A stretch of DNA of 64,000 nt from Agrobacterium tumefaciens (GCF_000834635.1 NZ_JXQV01000043.1:1-64000), one strand, 5' to 3'. Counted from the first letter of the stretch, positions 18,538 through 28,665 are shown. Numbers and translations are program-made. Notes: generated by a model not told the origin, from the sequence alone.

Positions 18538-19883
18538 TGAAGAAGGGTGGCACTAAATCTCGCGGGGCGAACCGCTTGCCGGGCTCCATTGACGCAATCA
18601 CCTCTATCCGGGGACCTGCAATGGCAGGTCTTGGGGTTATCGCGCTCCTTCTAGGCGGCTTTTCCGCCTGGGCTTTCAGCGCGCCGTTGTCGGGGGCAAT
18701 TATTGCCACGGGCAAGATTGTTACAGACAGCAATGCCCAGATTGTTCGACATGAGCGAGGCGGTGTACTGGCGGCGCTGCTGGTCCGTGAGGGTAGCCAT
18801 GTCCAGGAAGGCGACATTGTCGCGACGTTGCAGCGCGCTCAGGAACAATCCGCGCTTCAGGAGCTACGGGCGAGGATTGCCGGCTTGGCTGCACGACAGC
18901 AGCGACTTACCGCTGAGCAGCTTGATCGCAATGATCTTGCCATATCGATAGATACCCTTCCAAAATCTGTAGAGGGTCTCGAAGCAACCCTGATCGATTA
19001 TCTCATCAATGACCAGATGACCGAATTCCGCGACCGTCGCACACAGCTTTCGGATACGCTTGGGGTTCTTTTGGCGCAGCGTCGGGCTTTCGAGGAGCAA
19101 ATGCTCGGATCTCAGGGTCAACTCGATGCCCTTAACGGCCAGCTCTCAAGTCTTGCCACCGATGTTGAATTGCGACGTACTGCGATAAAGGATGGCTTCG
19201 GGCGTGAAAGCGCCTTGCGCGAGATGGAGCGGCAGGAGGGTTCGGCTCGCGGCGAAATCGCAAAAATGAACTCAACGCTCGCGGCATTACGCCACCAGAT
19301 TGAGGAGATAGATCAGCGCATCGGCTCGACCCGTTCGCAATTCAAAGAGAAGGTCAGCAATGAACTATCCAAGACGCGTTCGGAATTGATCGAAGCGATT
19401 GAAACACTCGCCGGCAAAGCGGAGACCGCTGCCCGTGTCGATATCAGAGCGCCCGTTACCGGTGTCGTAAAGACACTGCATGTGAACACCATAGGCAGCG
19501 CGGTAGAGCCTTATCGTCCTCTGCTTGAGATTGTGCCGGAAGGTCGCCCCCTCCTCCTCGAGGCGCATATACAGCCGACCGATGTGGACAATGTATTTCC
19601 GCAACAAAAAGCGAAGGTTGTCCTGTCTGCTTTCAATCGCCATTTGTTCGACCCTGCCGACGCGCATGTCGAGTTTGTGGCAGGCGACGCGACAAAAGAC
19701 GAGGCGACGGGGCAGAGCTATTTCGTCGTCCGTCTGGCGGTAGATGCAACGGGCGACAAACCGTTGCCACCGATTGTACCCGGCATGCCAGCGGAGGCTT
19801 ATCTGGTCACCGGTGACCGGACATTTGCTGAATATATCGCTGAACCCTTCGTGCAAAGCTTCAGACGCGCGTTTCGTCAGTAA
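18537..19883 (+). CDS. Type I secretion membrane fusion protein (HlyD/PrsE type), copy 1
   Basis: 448 residues. A single transmembrane segment (about 28-48) is followed by a lipoyl half-motif (GKIVTDSNAQIVRHERGG), a long coiled-coil hairpin (about 110-290), the second lipoyl half (VDIRAPVTGVVKTLHVNT) and a C-terminal beta domain with IVPGMPAEAYL. This is the standard HlyD-family adaptor that joins the inner-membrane ABC exporter to an outer-membrane TolC-like channel. It overlaps the ATPase gene by one base. The second copy (45932-47251) shares the end EPFVQSFRRAFR. No outer-membrane channel gene is adjacent; the only one is at 42001-43374. Confidence 0.92.
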   Translation: MKKGGTKSRGANRLPGSIDAITSIRGPAMAGLGVIALLLGGFSAWAFSAPLSGAIIATGKIVTDSNAQIVRHERGGVLAALLVREGSHVQEGDIVATLQRAQEQSALQELRARIAGLAARQQRLTAEQLDRNDLAISIDTLPKSVEGLEATLIDYLINDQMTEFRDRRTQLSDTLGVLLAQRRAFEEQMLGSQGQLDALNGQLSSLATDVELRRTAIKDGFGRESALREMERQEGSARGEIAKMNSTLAALRHQIEEIDQRIGSTRSQFKEKVSNELSKTRSELIEAIETLAGKAETAARVDIRAPVTGVVKTLHVNTIGSAVEPYRPLLEIVPEGRPLLLEAHIQPTDVDNVFPQQKAKVVLSAFNRHLFDPADAHVEFVAGDATKDEATGQSYFVVRLAVDATGDKPLPPIVPGMPAEAYLVTGDRTFAEYIAEPFVQSFRRAFRQ

Positions 19884-20076
19884 ACCGAGGCAGGACCATG
19901 GTGGGCTTGCATCGGAAAAGTGGAGAGGTTTTCTTGAGTTAAAAGGAAACCGGAATGCCGACGCGAAGGCCCTGCGTTTGACACTCTAAGCCCAGCACAG
20001 TTCGAGAAAATAGCCGCTTGATCTGAAAATGCCGCCTTACCTTTGCGACGCAAGTCCACCTCAAGCTTTTACTCAT

Positions 20077-21318
20077 TTATCGCGCATTGCTTGCGCCGTC
20101 GGAAGCACGTTCTATTTCGGAATTGCCGGTCGCACTCATGAATGTGACTGAAGGCGAAAGCTTCTCGGCGACCGATCTGGACAAAGCGCCGATGGCATTC
20201 ATGTAGATATTGGCCATCGGCATATTCTTGCCGGTTCTCGCCCACCAAAGTGCAAGGGCTGTGAAAACCGCGACATAGACAAGCACAAGTGCTGCAGAAA
20301 TAGCAGACGCTGGCATTGCGAATGTAGGAATAAGGGCCAACAGAAGATTGGCTAGGAAAAAGTACATGAGAGTGACGCCTCCTGCTTTCGAGATAGCGGC
20401 CTTAGCTCGCGCAGGAAGGAGACGATCACCCACTACAGCAAAGAGGAGAAGCAGCGAAGCGGCTAATATTCCATACGCATAATAGCCAAGGTGATGAGAG
20501 TTTCGCCACTCCCTGATCACAGCGATCTTTCGGACAACGCCCATTGGTCCGTATGTGATCATTTGGTGGAGAATGACTATCAAAGCCCCGGCAATGATGA
20601 CAGTTGAAAGCACCAGCCAGGATCGCCTTGCGCTGCTGTTACGTTCAGTCAAGAGCGCCGCCGCTAGCGCCATACCGAACACAAGCAGTACGCTGCTGTG
20701 AAGAATACTGGGGCCAAACCCTGATCCAATGCCCATCGTCAAAGAGCCTATATGACCCAGCGGATAGGGCAGCGGGGACAAGCTGCTAAGAAGAAGATGG
20801 TGACCGACCCACAAAGTGACCACAAACGCGCCAACACCAATAGCGCCCCATCGGTGGCGGATGAAGAGCAGCGGCAGGGTCAGAACAAGTAGAATCATGT
20901 ATAGCTTGAAGATATCGTTGTTATGCACCTGGCCGAGAAGAGTGATGCCCCCTACTAGACCCTTCGCGGTCATGGCTCCACTCACAAAGAAGGCAGTCGC
21001 GAGGGCGACGAGAGCGAGATAGCACATAATCGCTCTCTGGATTAAGCTGGTCATGGCTCCTTTGAAGGACGTCTTGTATTTACGGTAATACACCAGCTCG
21101 ATCATCATCCCGAACAAAACAAGTAAGGCAGGCGTTGCCGCTCGTGTGACGGCTTTCATCATCGCGGCTTCGTCCGACGCCGTTTCGTCATAGATCTGGT
21201 GATGTATCACGATGTGGGAAATAATCGCGAATGTTACTGCCGAGTAGCGGAAGATATCAAGATAAGCTATCCGCTTGTTGGGCGAAGAAATTCTGGCGGG
21301 GTCCTGCATATTCAACAC
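20077..21318 (-). CDS. Membrane-bound acyltransferase (acyltransferase-3 family)
   Basis: 413 residues with about ten hydrophobic helices. The N-terminus reads RIAYLDIFRYSAVTFAIISH, the typical acyltransferase-3 opening in which a conserved basic/aromatic segment precedes a His in helix 1. Such proteins O-acetylate or O-succinylate sugars of exopolysaccharides (ExoZ, ExoH, OafA relatives). The listed start is GTG; an ATG nine bases later is equally possible, and neither has a strong ribosome site. It is probably followed by nothing, standing downstream of the two GT4 genes on the minus strand. The acyl donor and target sugar are unknown. Confidence 0.85.
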   Translation of the reverse strand: MLNMQDPARISSPNKRIAYLDIFRYSAVTFAIISHIVIHHQIYDETASDEAAMMKAVTRAATPALLVLFGMMIELVYYRKYKTSFKGAMTSLIQRAIMCYLALVALATAFFVSGAMTAKGLVGGITLLGQVHNNDIFKLYMILLVLTLPLLFIRHRWGAIGVGAFVVTLWVGHHLLLSSLSPLPYPLGHIGSLTMGIGSGFGPSILHSSVLLVFGMALAAALLTERNSSARRSWLVLSTVIIAGALIVILHQMITYGPMGVVRKIAVIREWRNSHHLGYYAYGILAASLLLLFAVVGDRLLPARAKAAISKAGGVTLMYFFLANLLLALIPTFAMPASAISAALVLVYVAVFTALALWWARTGKNMPMANIYMNAIGALSRSVAEKLSPSVTFMSATGNSEIERASDGASNAR

Positions 21319-21414
21319 TTTATTATTATTGATAAAAAATTATTTCTTAGAGAATGAATCTGACAGAAATATTTCAATCTAACGTTTGACTGGACTTAGG
21401 CTCTAGGCGACGCC

Positions 21415-22563
21415 TTACGGTTCCAAAGCAGCGACCGACCGGATAATGTTGGAGTAAGCCTCTACAGCTTTCTCCATGGAAAAATCCTGCGCGCGGTTTG
21501 TTGCACGGTGGCCATAATCTGCTCTCAATGCGTGATCGGACAGTTTCCGTATACCATCGGACAGCGCCTCCTCGTTCAGAACCGGCACGAGAAGTCCGTG
21601 GGGAGCTTCAGTACAGCTGGTGACCTTTAAAGTGGCGCGGCCGTCGAGAATTTCCGACGGTCCAGAGTCGCAGTCGGTCGAAAGAATGGGTCGCCCGAGA
21701 CACATTGCTTCTACAAGGGCATTGGGAAAGCCTTCTGCAAGCGAGGAGGAAACATAAGCCTGCGCATTTGCAACAACAGCATAAGGATTCGCAAGATGAC
21801 CGGCGAATTGTACGCGACTGGCCAGACCAAGGTTGCGAGCATGTGCCTCGAGGGAGGAACGCTCCGGCCCTTCGCCCAGGATCACAAGGTTGAAATCCGT
21901 CTTGGACCTGGCAAGTGCGCTGATGGTCAGCGCGTGGTTCTTGTTGGGCATAAGCCGACCGACGGACACTAAGTAATTTGATGGAAGAGCAATGGCGGGC
22001 TCTTGCGAACCCAGCAACTTGATCCTTTCAATATCCAAGGGATTGAAAGCGGTTACCAGCTTACTCCGGGATATGCCAAAATTGGTGGCTAGATCCTCGC
22101 TCACTCCACCCGAGACACAGATAATGCGCCGGGAGAGCGGATAGATAAGGCGAATGAGAAACTTATAGATACCCGCAGCGCGCCTCGTCGAGAAATGGCT
22201 CGTCGTATTGACGCGCTCACTGATCAATGTGGGGCTACCCAATTTCTTGCCAAGAAGTGCCGCAACAAGGTTGGATCGAGTCAGGAACGCAACGACCGCA
22301 TCAGGTCTTTCCGACTTCAGCACGCGGCGCAAATTTCTCAGGCTCGCCAGCATCGCGCCTTTGGAATCCAGACGGTGCCGTTTTATGCTGTCAGGTACAC
22401 TGTATTTGTCTTCTACGTCATCCAGCGTTGCAATATGGACATCGACACCGGGGTTAGAGGCTGCAAATTCGCGCGCAATCGTGCACAGAACGCGCTCGGC
22501 GCCGCCACCCTCCAAAGAATTAATAACAAACATCAGCTTTGGCGATCTGGCGATAGTCGTCAT
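21415..22563 (-). CDS. GT4-family glycosyltransferase
   Basis: About 382 residues from the chosen ATG at 22563; a longer frame reaches 22644 and would overlap the upstream gene. The GT-B fold is shown by the N-terminal glycine-rich INSLEGGGAERVL and by the C-terminal nucleotide-sugar site VSSSLAEGFPNALVEAMCLG, which includes the EX7E motif of GT4 retaining transferases. It should add one sugar to the lipid-linked exopolysaccharide repeat on the cytoplasmic face. It is downstream of, and co-oriented with, another GT4 gene (22619-23809). Confidence 0.88.
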   Translation of the reverse strand: MTTIARSPKLMFVINSLEGGGAERVLCTIAREFAASNPGVDVHIATLDDVEDKYSVPDSIKRHRLDSKGAMLASLRNLRRVLKSERPDAVVAFLTRSNLVAALLGKKLGSPTLISERVNTTSHFSTRRAAGIYKFLIRLIYPLSRRIICVSGGVSEDLATNFGISRSKLVTAFNPLDIERIKLLGSQEPAIALPSNYLVSVGRLMPNKNHALTISALARSKTDFNLVILGEGPERSSLEAHARNLGLASRVQFAGHLANPYAVVANAQAYVSSSLAEGFPNALVEAMCLGRPILSTDCDSGPSEILDGRATLKVTSCTEAPHGLLVPVLNEEALSDGIRKLSDHALRADYGHRATNRAQDFSMEKAVEAYSNIIRSVAALEP

Positions 22564-22618
22564 CTTCTTCTCGATCGTACTGGAATGGCTGGAGACACGA
22601 GGCAGCGGCATTGAACGG

Positions 22619-23809
22619 TCACGGATTGGCAGCTGTCGTCGCATAGATTGGAGGTGGCGGCTCCATACTCAACAGATCAGCATAAAGGGCAGCTGTCCGG
22701 CTGGCGATAAATTCCCAGCTGTAGTTGTCAAGTATGCGTTTGTCAGCCTCGTATATTTTTGGGTCGTCACTCAAGCGGGCTGTCATCGCGTCCATATCCC
22801 CTGGGAGAAAATAGGCATGCTCTGCCAACCCCAATTCGCGATTTCCAGGTATATCGCTGAGCGCGATTGGCGCACCGCAGGCAATTGCTTCCAGTGCCAC
22901 AAACGGAAGACCTTCATGATAAGAAGGAAGAACGAACAGCGATGCAGATTTGAAAAGCGCCAGCACCTTTGAGCGCGGCTGCCGTCCAGTAAAAATGATG
23001 TCCTCGCTGGCGTGACACAGCAACTCCAGAGCAAACTTGTCCTGATGATCAGCGTCACCAGCTATGACCAGTTTCCTCGCGCGGTTCCGGCCTCGCCCGT
23101 TGGCCCAGGCTTTGACCAGATCCTGAAAGCCTTTTTCCGGTACGAGTCTCGCAACGCCCAGCACGTATTCGCCACGACCCAGGCCAAATTCCTCGAGAAT
23201 GCTTTCATCAACGCTCACATCACCACCGATGGAAACGCCGTTGGGAACGTAAGATATCAGCTGATCCTTTATTCCGTACTCGGATTTCAGCCGATCCTTT
23301 ATGTTGTGCGTGATGACGATAAGCCTTGAAGCGAATCGTACGGCCATCGCCTCGCCCTGCATCAACATTGTCTTGGCAAACCAGTTCCACTTTGCCCTGC
23401 GGTAATCCTCACCATGGTGTGTGACCACCACCTTCATACATAGAAGTCGGGCAAGCGGAGCCATCAACGCGGGCCCTATGGCATGGATGTGGACAGCATT
23501 TGCCTTGTGGCGGAATTTCGCATGGATGATCGCCAAAGCAGTATGCACGATCGTTTCCAGATATTTGTTGGCCGGGGAATAGATCGGGACGACCTCTACG
23601 CCTTTATAAATGCTCGGTGCACTGACGTAACCCCGCCTTGCCAGGATCTTAACTCGAATTTTGTCCCCTAGAATTTGCTTGAGACGGGGATAAAGCTCTT
23701 CGCAATGAGTTTCCACACCGCCCATTACATTTGGAATTCCACGCAAGCCTACCACACATACGCACATCGGCTCATGAACTGATGTACTGGAATTTTCGGG
23801 TCGGTTCAT
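22619..23809 (-). CDS. GT4-family glycosyltransferase with DUF1972-like N-terminus
   Basis: 396 residues. The N-terminal part, VVGLRGIPNVMGGVETHCEE, is typical of DUF1972 GT4 transferases. The acceptor domain includes THHGEDYRRAKW. The C-terminal donor site reads PSYHEGLPFVALEAIACGAP with EX7E. Members transfer hexoses or rhamnose in capsule and exopolysaccharide synthesis. It is probably first gene of a minus-strand unit with the second GT4 and the acyltransferase, starting from the divergent region at 23810-24161. Confidence 0.88.
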   Translation of the reverse strand: MNRPENSSTSVHEPMCVCVVGLRGIPNVMGGVETHCEELYPRLKQILGDKIRVKILARRGYVSAPSIYKGVEVVPIYSPANKYLETIVHTALAIIHAKFRHKANAVHIHAIGPALMAPLARLLCMKVVVTHHGEDYRRAKWNWFAKTMLMQGEAMAVRFASRLIVITHNIKDRLKSEYGIKDQLISYVPNGVSIGGDVSVDESILEEFGLGRGEYVLGVARLVPEKGFQDLVKAWANGRGRNRARKLVIAGDADHQDKFALELLCHASEDIIFTGRQPRSKVLALFKSASLFVLPSYHEGLPFVALEAIACGAPIALSDIPGNRELGLAEHAYFLPGDMDAMTARLSDDPKIYEADKRILDNYSWEFIASRTAALYADLLSMEPPPPIYATTAANP

Positions 23810-24161
23810 TCAGAGCCATTCCTGCGGTAAGGTGGCTGCGATGCAGAACGAACGGCAAATCCGACCATTGATCGCGTGTCATTGTCTACGCACTGGCCGA
23901 ATTACGCTCCTGCCGAACCCGCAGGCCAGGATTGAGATGGAAGTGGTTATATTCGGATTTAAGAATTGCGTCGATTGGAATCTTTTTATATCGTTAAGGC
24001 TGATAAGTTGTGCCTGCGATTTCGTCAAGCATTCAGGAAGATTAATAGAAATATAAACCAGACGGATATGAAATCACTACGCTGGCGCTTTGATTTCTGT
24101 GGGCAAAGCCCTATGGAATTTGATTTGTTTGCTAATGCTATAGAGAGACCGGAGAACAAGA
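23810..24161 (+). promoter_or_regulatory. Divergent intergenic region, glycosyltransferase / acetyltransferase
   Basis: 352 nt without a credible gene, becoming AT-rich towards the right. It should contain promoters for the leftward GT4 unit and the rightward acetyltransferase unit. No distinct operator seen. Confidence 0.45.
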
Positions 24162-24875
24162 ATGTCCGATATGCAGACCACCACAGCTACCGGTTCCGAA
24201 AATAGCACCTCCATACCTATGGATGAACCGGAAAAGGTCTGGGGTAAAGCACATACTGAAGGGTGCGCGAGATCCTTCAGGCAGCTGAAAGATCTGCTGG
24301 CTGCCGACCTCACACGTTATTCTGGTCGCGCCGATACAAAGTCATTCATGAAGCATTTTATTGCGACGCCGGGTTTCAAATATACAGTATGGATGCGCCT
24401 TTGCGGATACTTGAAGATAAACCCAGTGACACGCCATTGGCTTTACTATTTTGTGAAGTATATGCTTTTGCGTTGCCGTTATAAATTCGGGATTGCAATT
24501 CCGGAATATACAGTCATTGGACCGGGCTTATTTATTAACCGATTTGGCGGGATCTACGTTCACGGCGATTCAGTGATCGGTTCGAACGTGAATTTTACGC
24601 ATGGCGTTGTCTTGGGATATATGAACAGAGGCGAGCGCCAGGGCGCGCCGATCGTGGGAGATGAGAGCTTCCTCGGATCTGGGGCTAAGGTTATTGGACA
24701 CATCCGTCTGGGCAAACGTAGCGCGGTCGGTGCCAATGCTGTTGTCACCAAGGATTTTCCGGATGACTCGGTAGTCGGCGGCATACCCGCCAAACTTCTT
24801 TCTTCGCAAGGTAGCGAAGGCTATATCAATAACAAGGCCGGACCAGTAGCTGATTACCCTCCCCGTTTCCGGTGA
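24162..24875 (+). CDS. Serine-acetyltransferase-like hexapeptide O-acetyltransferase
   Basis: 237 residues. The C-terminal half is a left-handed beta-helix acetyltransferase: it has hexapeptide rungs, GIYVHGDSVIGSNVNFTHG with the catalytic-type His, then VGDESFLGSGAKVIG and the terminal VGGIPAKLL. The N-terminal half is helical, as in serine acetyltransferases and EPS acetyltransferases. It should transfer acetyl from acetyl-CoA to a sugar of the repeat unit. GGAGAACAAGA precedes the ATG. The ligase/polymerase-like gene follows 74 nt later on the same strand. Confidence 0.85.
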   Translation: MSDMQTTTATGSENSTSIPMDEPEKVWGKAHTEGCARSFRQLKDLLAADLTRYSGRADTKSFMKHFIATPGFKYTVWMRLCGYLKINPVTRHWLYYFVKYMLLRCRYKFGIAIPEYTVIGPGLFINRFGGIYVHGDSVIGSNVNFTHGVVLGYMNRGERQGAPIVGDESFLGSGAKVIGHIRLGKRSAVGANAVVTKDFPDDSVVGGIPAKLLSSQGSEGYINNKAGPVADYPPRFR

Positions 24876-24949
24876 CAATATTCTGATTGCCAGACAGGCA
24901 AACCTTACTCATTGCTAGTGCCGATTATTGATGGCGAGAAAGTAGAGCT

Positions 24950-26335
24950 ATGGAAGTTGGCGTTATGCGTGTGCTGCCCCCCCACGTTGCATTGCTTGGG
25001 CTCTGCGTGGCATTGGTCTGCTTCTTTTTAATCATTCGGACGGAGCGAAGCGTGATGCTTCGTTTTCTCGCACTCGCCCTGTGGGCTCGATTCATTTCCG
25101 CAGAATTCCCGATCTACACCTTTCGCTCGGTTGGCGGCGCTTCCATAATATCCCTGGTTTCGCTAGCCACCATCGGCATTGGAATTTTGCTGGTCGGGTT
25201 CCGGGCCTTTCGGTCGCCGATGGCAATCCCCTGTTACGCGTTGATTTTCGCAAATCTAAGCAGCGGCATTCTCAACGGGTTCATGGGAGGAGCAATAGAT
25301 GGCTCGATCAAAGCCGTTTACTTCCTGGTCATCGCCACGGCAGCAATGAGAGCATATCTGGAGGTCGGAACCTATCGCGTCGCACGCGTTCTGATGCTGG
25401 CACTTGCAGTGCCGGTCGCTTTCCAGTTTATTGGATTCGTGTTCGGCGTTGCCAAGGCCAATGAAACTGATGGTTCGGCCAGCGTCATTGGCGGCTTCAA
25501 TCACGAATCCGGCTTCTCAATGGTTTCACTGACATTCATTCTCGTGGCGGGAATCTTCGCAGCCAACTGGAAAGCGCGTGGACTGGGTCTTCTCGCTATC
25601 GGCGTTGCATCAATCGTGCTGGCGAACTATCGCACAGCCTTGATCGCAGCTTTACCAATCGTTGCGGCAATTGTCCTTGTCACCACCTCGCGCGGAGTCA
25701 GAAACGAGCAGAAGATCCTACTGTCAATCATCATGCTGCCGATGATCGGTCTTGTGATACTCGCAGGCATCCATTTCCAGGACCGCTTCGTCGATTTGTT
25801 TGCATCAGCAGGAGAGTTTGACCGCCTTTTCGTCATTCCCGATCATTATACAACTGACGCAAGGCGCCTGATGAGCGGTCGCCCCTATATCTGGAGTCAA
25901 TATCTCAGCGCGTATTTGCAGGGAAGCAATATGCAATTGCTGTTTGGCTTCGGGCCTTCATCCTGGGAGGGGAGCTTCAAGGTATATGCACATAATACCC
26001 TGGTATCAGCGCTTTACGACACAGGGATTTTCGGTTTCCTTGCATCGTTGTCCTTCTTGTCGCTGTTTCTTGTGATGTCCATAAGAAGTCTTCAGGGTAG
26101 ACACAGCATTCTCATACTGCTGGCATATGTAGGGTTTTTCGTTCTCAACATGTCCACCATGCCCATATGGAGCATCGAAGGGCTTATTTTCTACTCATTA
26201 CTCGTCGGGCTTTCCTTCAGTGAAGCCGTTCGTGTCCCTGCACAGAAAAGACCCTATGTTCCCATCGGCCCACGCCTCCCCGGTTTTCGGGACGACTTCG
26301 TATCGCAGGAGAATGTTCTGCGGCGCGATGCTTGA
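24950..26335 (+). CDS. Wzy/O-antigen-ligase-like membrane protein
   Basis: 461 residues with about ten to twelve hydrophobic helices and a large loop in the second half containing RLMSGRPYIWSQYLSAYLQG, then FGFGPSSWEGSFKVYAHNTL. Arg- and His-containing periplasmic loops (GRP..W and HN) like this are typical of Wzy polymerases and WaaL ligases. It is the better candidate for the polymerase of this polysaccharide, since it clusters with glycosyl- and acetyltransferases. A second member is at 40257-41768. Substrate cannot be read from sequence. Confidence 0.8.
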   Translation: MEVGVMRVLPPHVALLGLCVALVCFFLIIRTERSVMLRFLALALWARFISAEFPIYTFRSVGGASIISLVSLATIGIGILLVGFRAFRSPMAIPCYALIFANLSSGILNGFMGGAIDGSIKAVYFLVIATAAMRAYLEVGTYRVARVLMLALAVPVAFQFIGFVFGVAKANETDGSASVIGGFNHESGFSMVSLTFILVAGIFAANWKARGLGLLAIGVASIVLANYRTALIAALPIVAAIVLVTTSRGVRNEQKILLSIIMLPMIGLVILAGIHFQDRFVDLFASAGEFDRLFVIPDHYTTDARRLMSGRPYIWSQYLSAYLQGSNMQLLFGFGPSSWEGSFKVYAHNTLVSALYDTGIFGFLASLSFLSLFLVMSIRSLQGRHSILILLAYVGFFVLNMSTMPIWSIEGLIFYSLLVGLSFSEAVRVPAQKRPYVPIGPRLPGFRDDFVSQENVLRRDA

Positions 26336-26343
26336 TCGCGCCG
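26321..26343. terminator. Bidirectional hairpin between convergent genes
   Basis: CGGCGCGAT (26321-26329) pairs perfectly with ATCGCGCCG (26335-26343) around a 5-nt loop and spans the stop codon of the polymerase-like gene. It lies just before the convergent end of the RTX gene at 26356. It lacks a long T-run; likely a shared 3'-end element. Confidence 0.55.
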
Positions 26344-26355
26344 AGACAGTATAAA

Positions 26356-28665
26356 TCAGGCGATAAAATCGCTGGCGGATAGAGAAGCGACGTTCTTCAG
26401 GAGAATGCTGTCCCCAGAATTGAACTGAACAAGCGCTCCAGCGGCTCCATAGCTGATGGAAAGATCGCTGTAGTGGAGGCCGGTTCCCGAGATATCGATA
26501 TGGTCGTGATTGCCGTTTGCCTGGCCGAAATCGTAGATGGTGTCATGGCCAAAGCCCTTGCCTGAATAGACAAAAGTATCATCGCCACGTCCCCCGAACA
26601 GGTGATCGTCACCGGCACCACCGGTAATCGTATCATTGCCCCCGCCAGCAAGCGGCGATCCATCTTTCATGTCGCCGTAGAGCCAGTCATTGCCAGCTCC
26701 GCCATCGATCACATCACTCCCACCTGCCCCGATGATAATATCGTGGCCTGCGCCGCCAGCAAAACTGTTGTTCTGGGCATTTCCGATTGCAACGTCATCT
26801 CCGGCACCAAGATCAATCGGGCGAGTAATCCGGTCTATGACCGTATTGGAGAAATCAAGATAGTCCGCATCGGCAGAGCCCATGATACGAATACCAGCCT
26901 TACCGCCGCCGGAGATAACCTCAATACCTGTGAAGGAATGCAGGCCGATAGTGGCGTTGTTCTTGTCCGCGAGAATGGTGTCGCGCCCTGCACCGCCGTC
27001 GATAGTATCGAAACCGTTGCTCTGAAGGCTAAACGTGATTGTGTCGTCACCGCCGCCCGTGTTGATGATGTCGTCACCGCGCCCGCCTTGAACACGGTCA
27101 GCGCCATCCGATGTCACGATCAAATCATTGCCATCACCGCCATCGATCGTCCAATTGTCGGCCGAAGTGAAAATCATACGGTCGTTGGCACCGGTACCGA
27201 TCACGCTCTGGTTCTCGACGACGTTCGTCAACTCCAGCACAAAGGTGGCGGTCGTCGACGCACCATGAGCATTGGATGCAACGACAGACACCGAGAAAGA
27301 GTGTGCCTTTTCGTAATCGAGACCAGCCGAATTCGCCACGAATATTTCGCCGGTAAGGGAATTGATTCGGAACATGCCGCCAGCGTCATCAGAAAGCTTG
27401 AAAGAGCTTGCCCCGTCGGAAGTGACCTTGGCAACTGATGTGCCAGCCGCAGTGTTTTCGAGGATAGCATTCTTTGCTGCATGAAGTTCCGCTGGCTTGG
27501 CCAGCATTTGCTCCACGCTTCCGATCAGCGATGCGGTCTTGCCCATGATGACTGGATTTGTGAGCTTCGAGTTGCCGGTTGCCGACTGGTTGCTCTCGAC
27601 GCCGCCGATGGCGAGTGACGCACCGTTTTCAGCAAGATCGAACAGAAAACCGAGACCGTCATCATCCAGGAATTGAGAGTTTGTGATATCTGCATGCGCA
27701 CCGGCAGCAAGCCAGACATTGGCGGGTTTGGTGCTGCTACCGCCGTGATAAGTGGGGTTCAACCCGACAATGCCGTCGGCCACTGTATCTGTTGCCCAGA
27801 TGCGGAAGTTTCTGCTGTTACCGTCGGCAACGGCACCGATCAATTGCGTTGACGTCGATTTGATATCGTAGCCTGCGTCGGTATTGTTGTACGCCCGTGT
27901 ATTTTCAAAGACGACGTTATAGACTCCGCGCTCTGTGGCAAATCCATCGCCATTATAGTAGCTGCTCGTTGTGTCGGTGATGTTGCCAATCTCGGTATTG
28001 CGCACAACGATGTCATGTGCAGTTCCATCGATGTGGACGCCGATTGCGAAACTTGCTCCGTCGATATGCTGGCTGTCACCTTTGACATTGTCGATCACGA
28101 CATTCTGGCTGTCATACTGCAGACGGACAACACCCTTGGCGAAGCCATCAACCTCGACATTGCGAATGGTAAGCCCGTCCACGGACGCAGCGACATTCTT
28201 GCCTGTGGCCAGGTTTTCAACATATCGGCTCACATTCTCTGCAGAAGAGTCCTGGATCGTAATGTTTTCCAGATTTCCGCCCAGGCGGAATGCGGTTGCT
28301 ACATTTTTGAAATTGACATTGTCGAAGACGAGGTTGTTGGAACCTTCGTTGAGCCGAAATATCTCGATGCCCTGTTGGGCAGTCGGAGAATAGACTTCAG
28401 CCCGATTGCTGACGAAAGTCGCGTCCATTTCCTGACCGGTCGATGACATCCCGACGATGGTTATGGGCTTACCCTCGTCACCACCGCTGTAAATATTGAT
28501 CGATTTCGCAATGTTATAGTCACCCTGGTCAGCGATCAGCACAACCCGGTCGCCGCCGGATGCCTGCGTAACCACAGTATTAATGCTGTTGATCGATGCC
28601 GCGTTCTCAATGCTGCTTCCGCTTTTGTCACCGCAACCTGTCGGAGAAATATAGAAATCGGTCAT
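26356..28665 (-). CDS. RTX protein with parallel beta-helix domain (secreted, smaller paralogue)
   Basis: 769 residues from ATG 28665, with AGAAGGAAG just upstream; the frame continues 5' but those residues have no match in the paralogue. Residues 1 to about 400 form a right-handed beta-helix (opening DFYISPTGCGDKSG, later DIKSTSTQL and RNFRIWATDTV). A cadherin-like domain (about 430-510) follows, then RTX nonapeptides such as GGDGNDLIV, GGRGDDIIN and GGAGNDWLYG that bind Ca2+ outside the cell. The end LLKNVASLSASDFIA fits a type I secretion signal; there is no N-terminal signal peptide. It is probably a secreted polysaccharide-modifying enzyme (lyase or C5-epimerase type architecture). It is divergent from its larger paralogue. 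Confidence 0.85.
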   Translation of the reverse strand: MTDFYISPTGCGDKSGSSIENAASINSINTVVTQASGGDRVVLIADQGDYNIAKSINIYSGGDEGKPITIVGMSSTGQEMDATFVSNRAEVYSPTAQQGIEIFRLNEGSNNLVFDNVNFKNVATAFRLGGNLENITIQDSSAENVSRYVENLATGKNVAASVDGLTIRNVEVDGFAKGVVRLQYDSQNVVIDNVKGDSQHIDGASFAIGVHIDGTAHDIVVRNTEIGNITDTTSSYYNGDGFATERGVYNVVFENTRAYNNTDAGYDIKSTSTQLIGAVADGNSRNFRIWATDTVADGIVGLNPTYHGGSSTKPANVWLAAGAHADITNSQFLDDDGLGFLFDLAENGASLAIGGVESNQSATGNSKLTNPVIMGKTASLIGSVEQMLAKPAELHAAKNAILENTAAGTSVAKVTSDGASSFKLSDDAGGMFRINSLTGEIFVANSAGLDYEKAHSFSVSVVASNAHGASTTATFVLELTNVVENQSVIGTGANDRMIFTSADNWTIDGGDGNDLIVTSDGADRVQGGRGDDIINTGGGDDTITFSLQSNGFDTIDGGAGRDTILADKNNATIGLHSFTGIEVISGGGKAGIRIMGSADADYLDFSNTVIDRITRPIDLGAGDDVAIGNAQNNSFAGGAGHDIIIGAGGSDVIDGGAGNDWLYGDMKDGSPLAGGGNDTITGGAGDDHLFGGRGDDTFVYSGKGFGHDTIYDFGQANGNHDHIDISGTGLHYSDLSISYGAAGALVQFNSGDSILLKNVASLSASDFIA

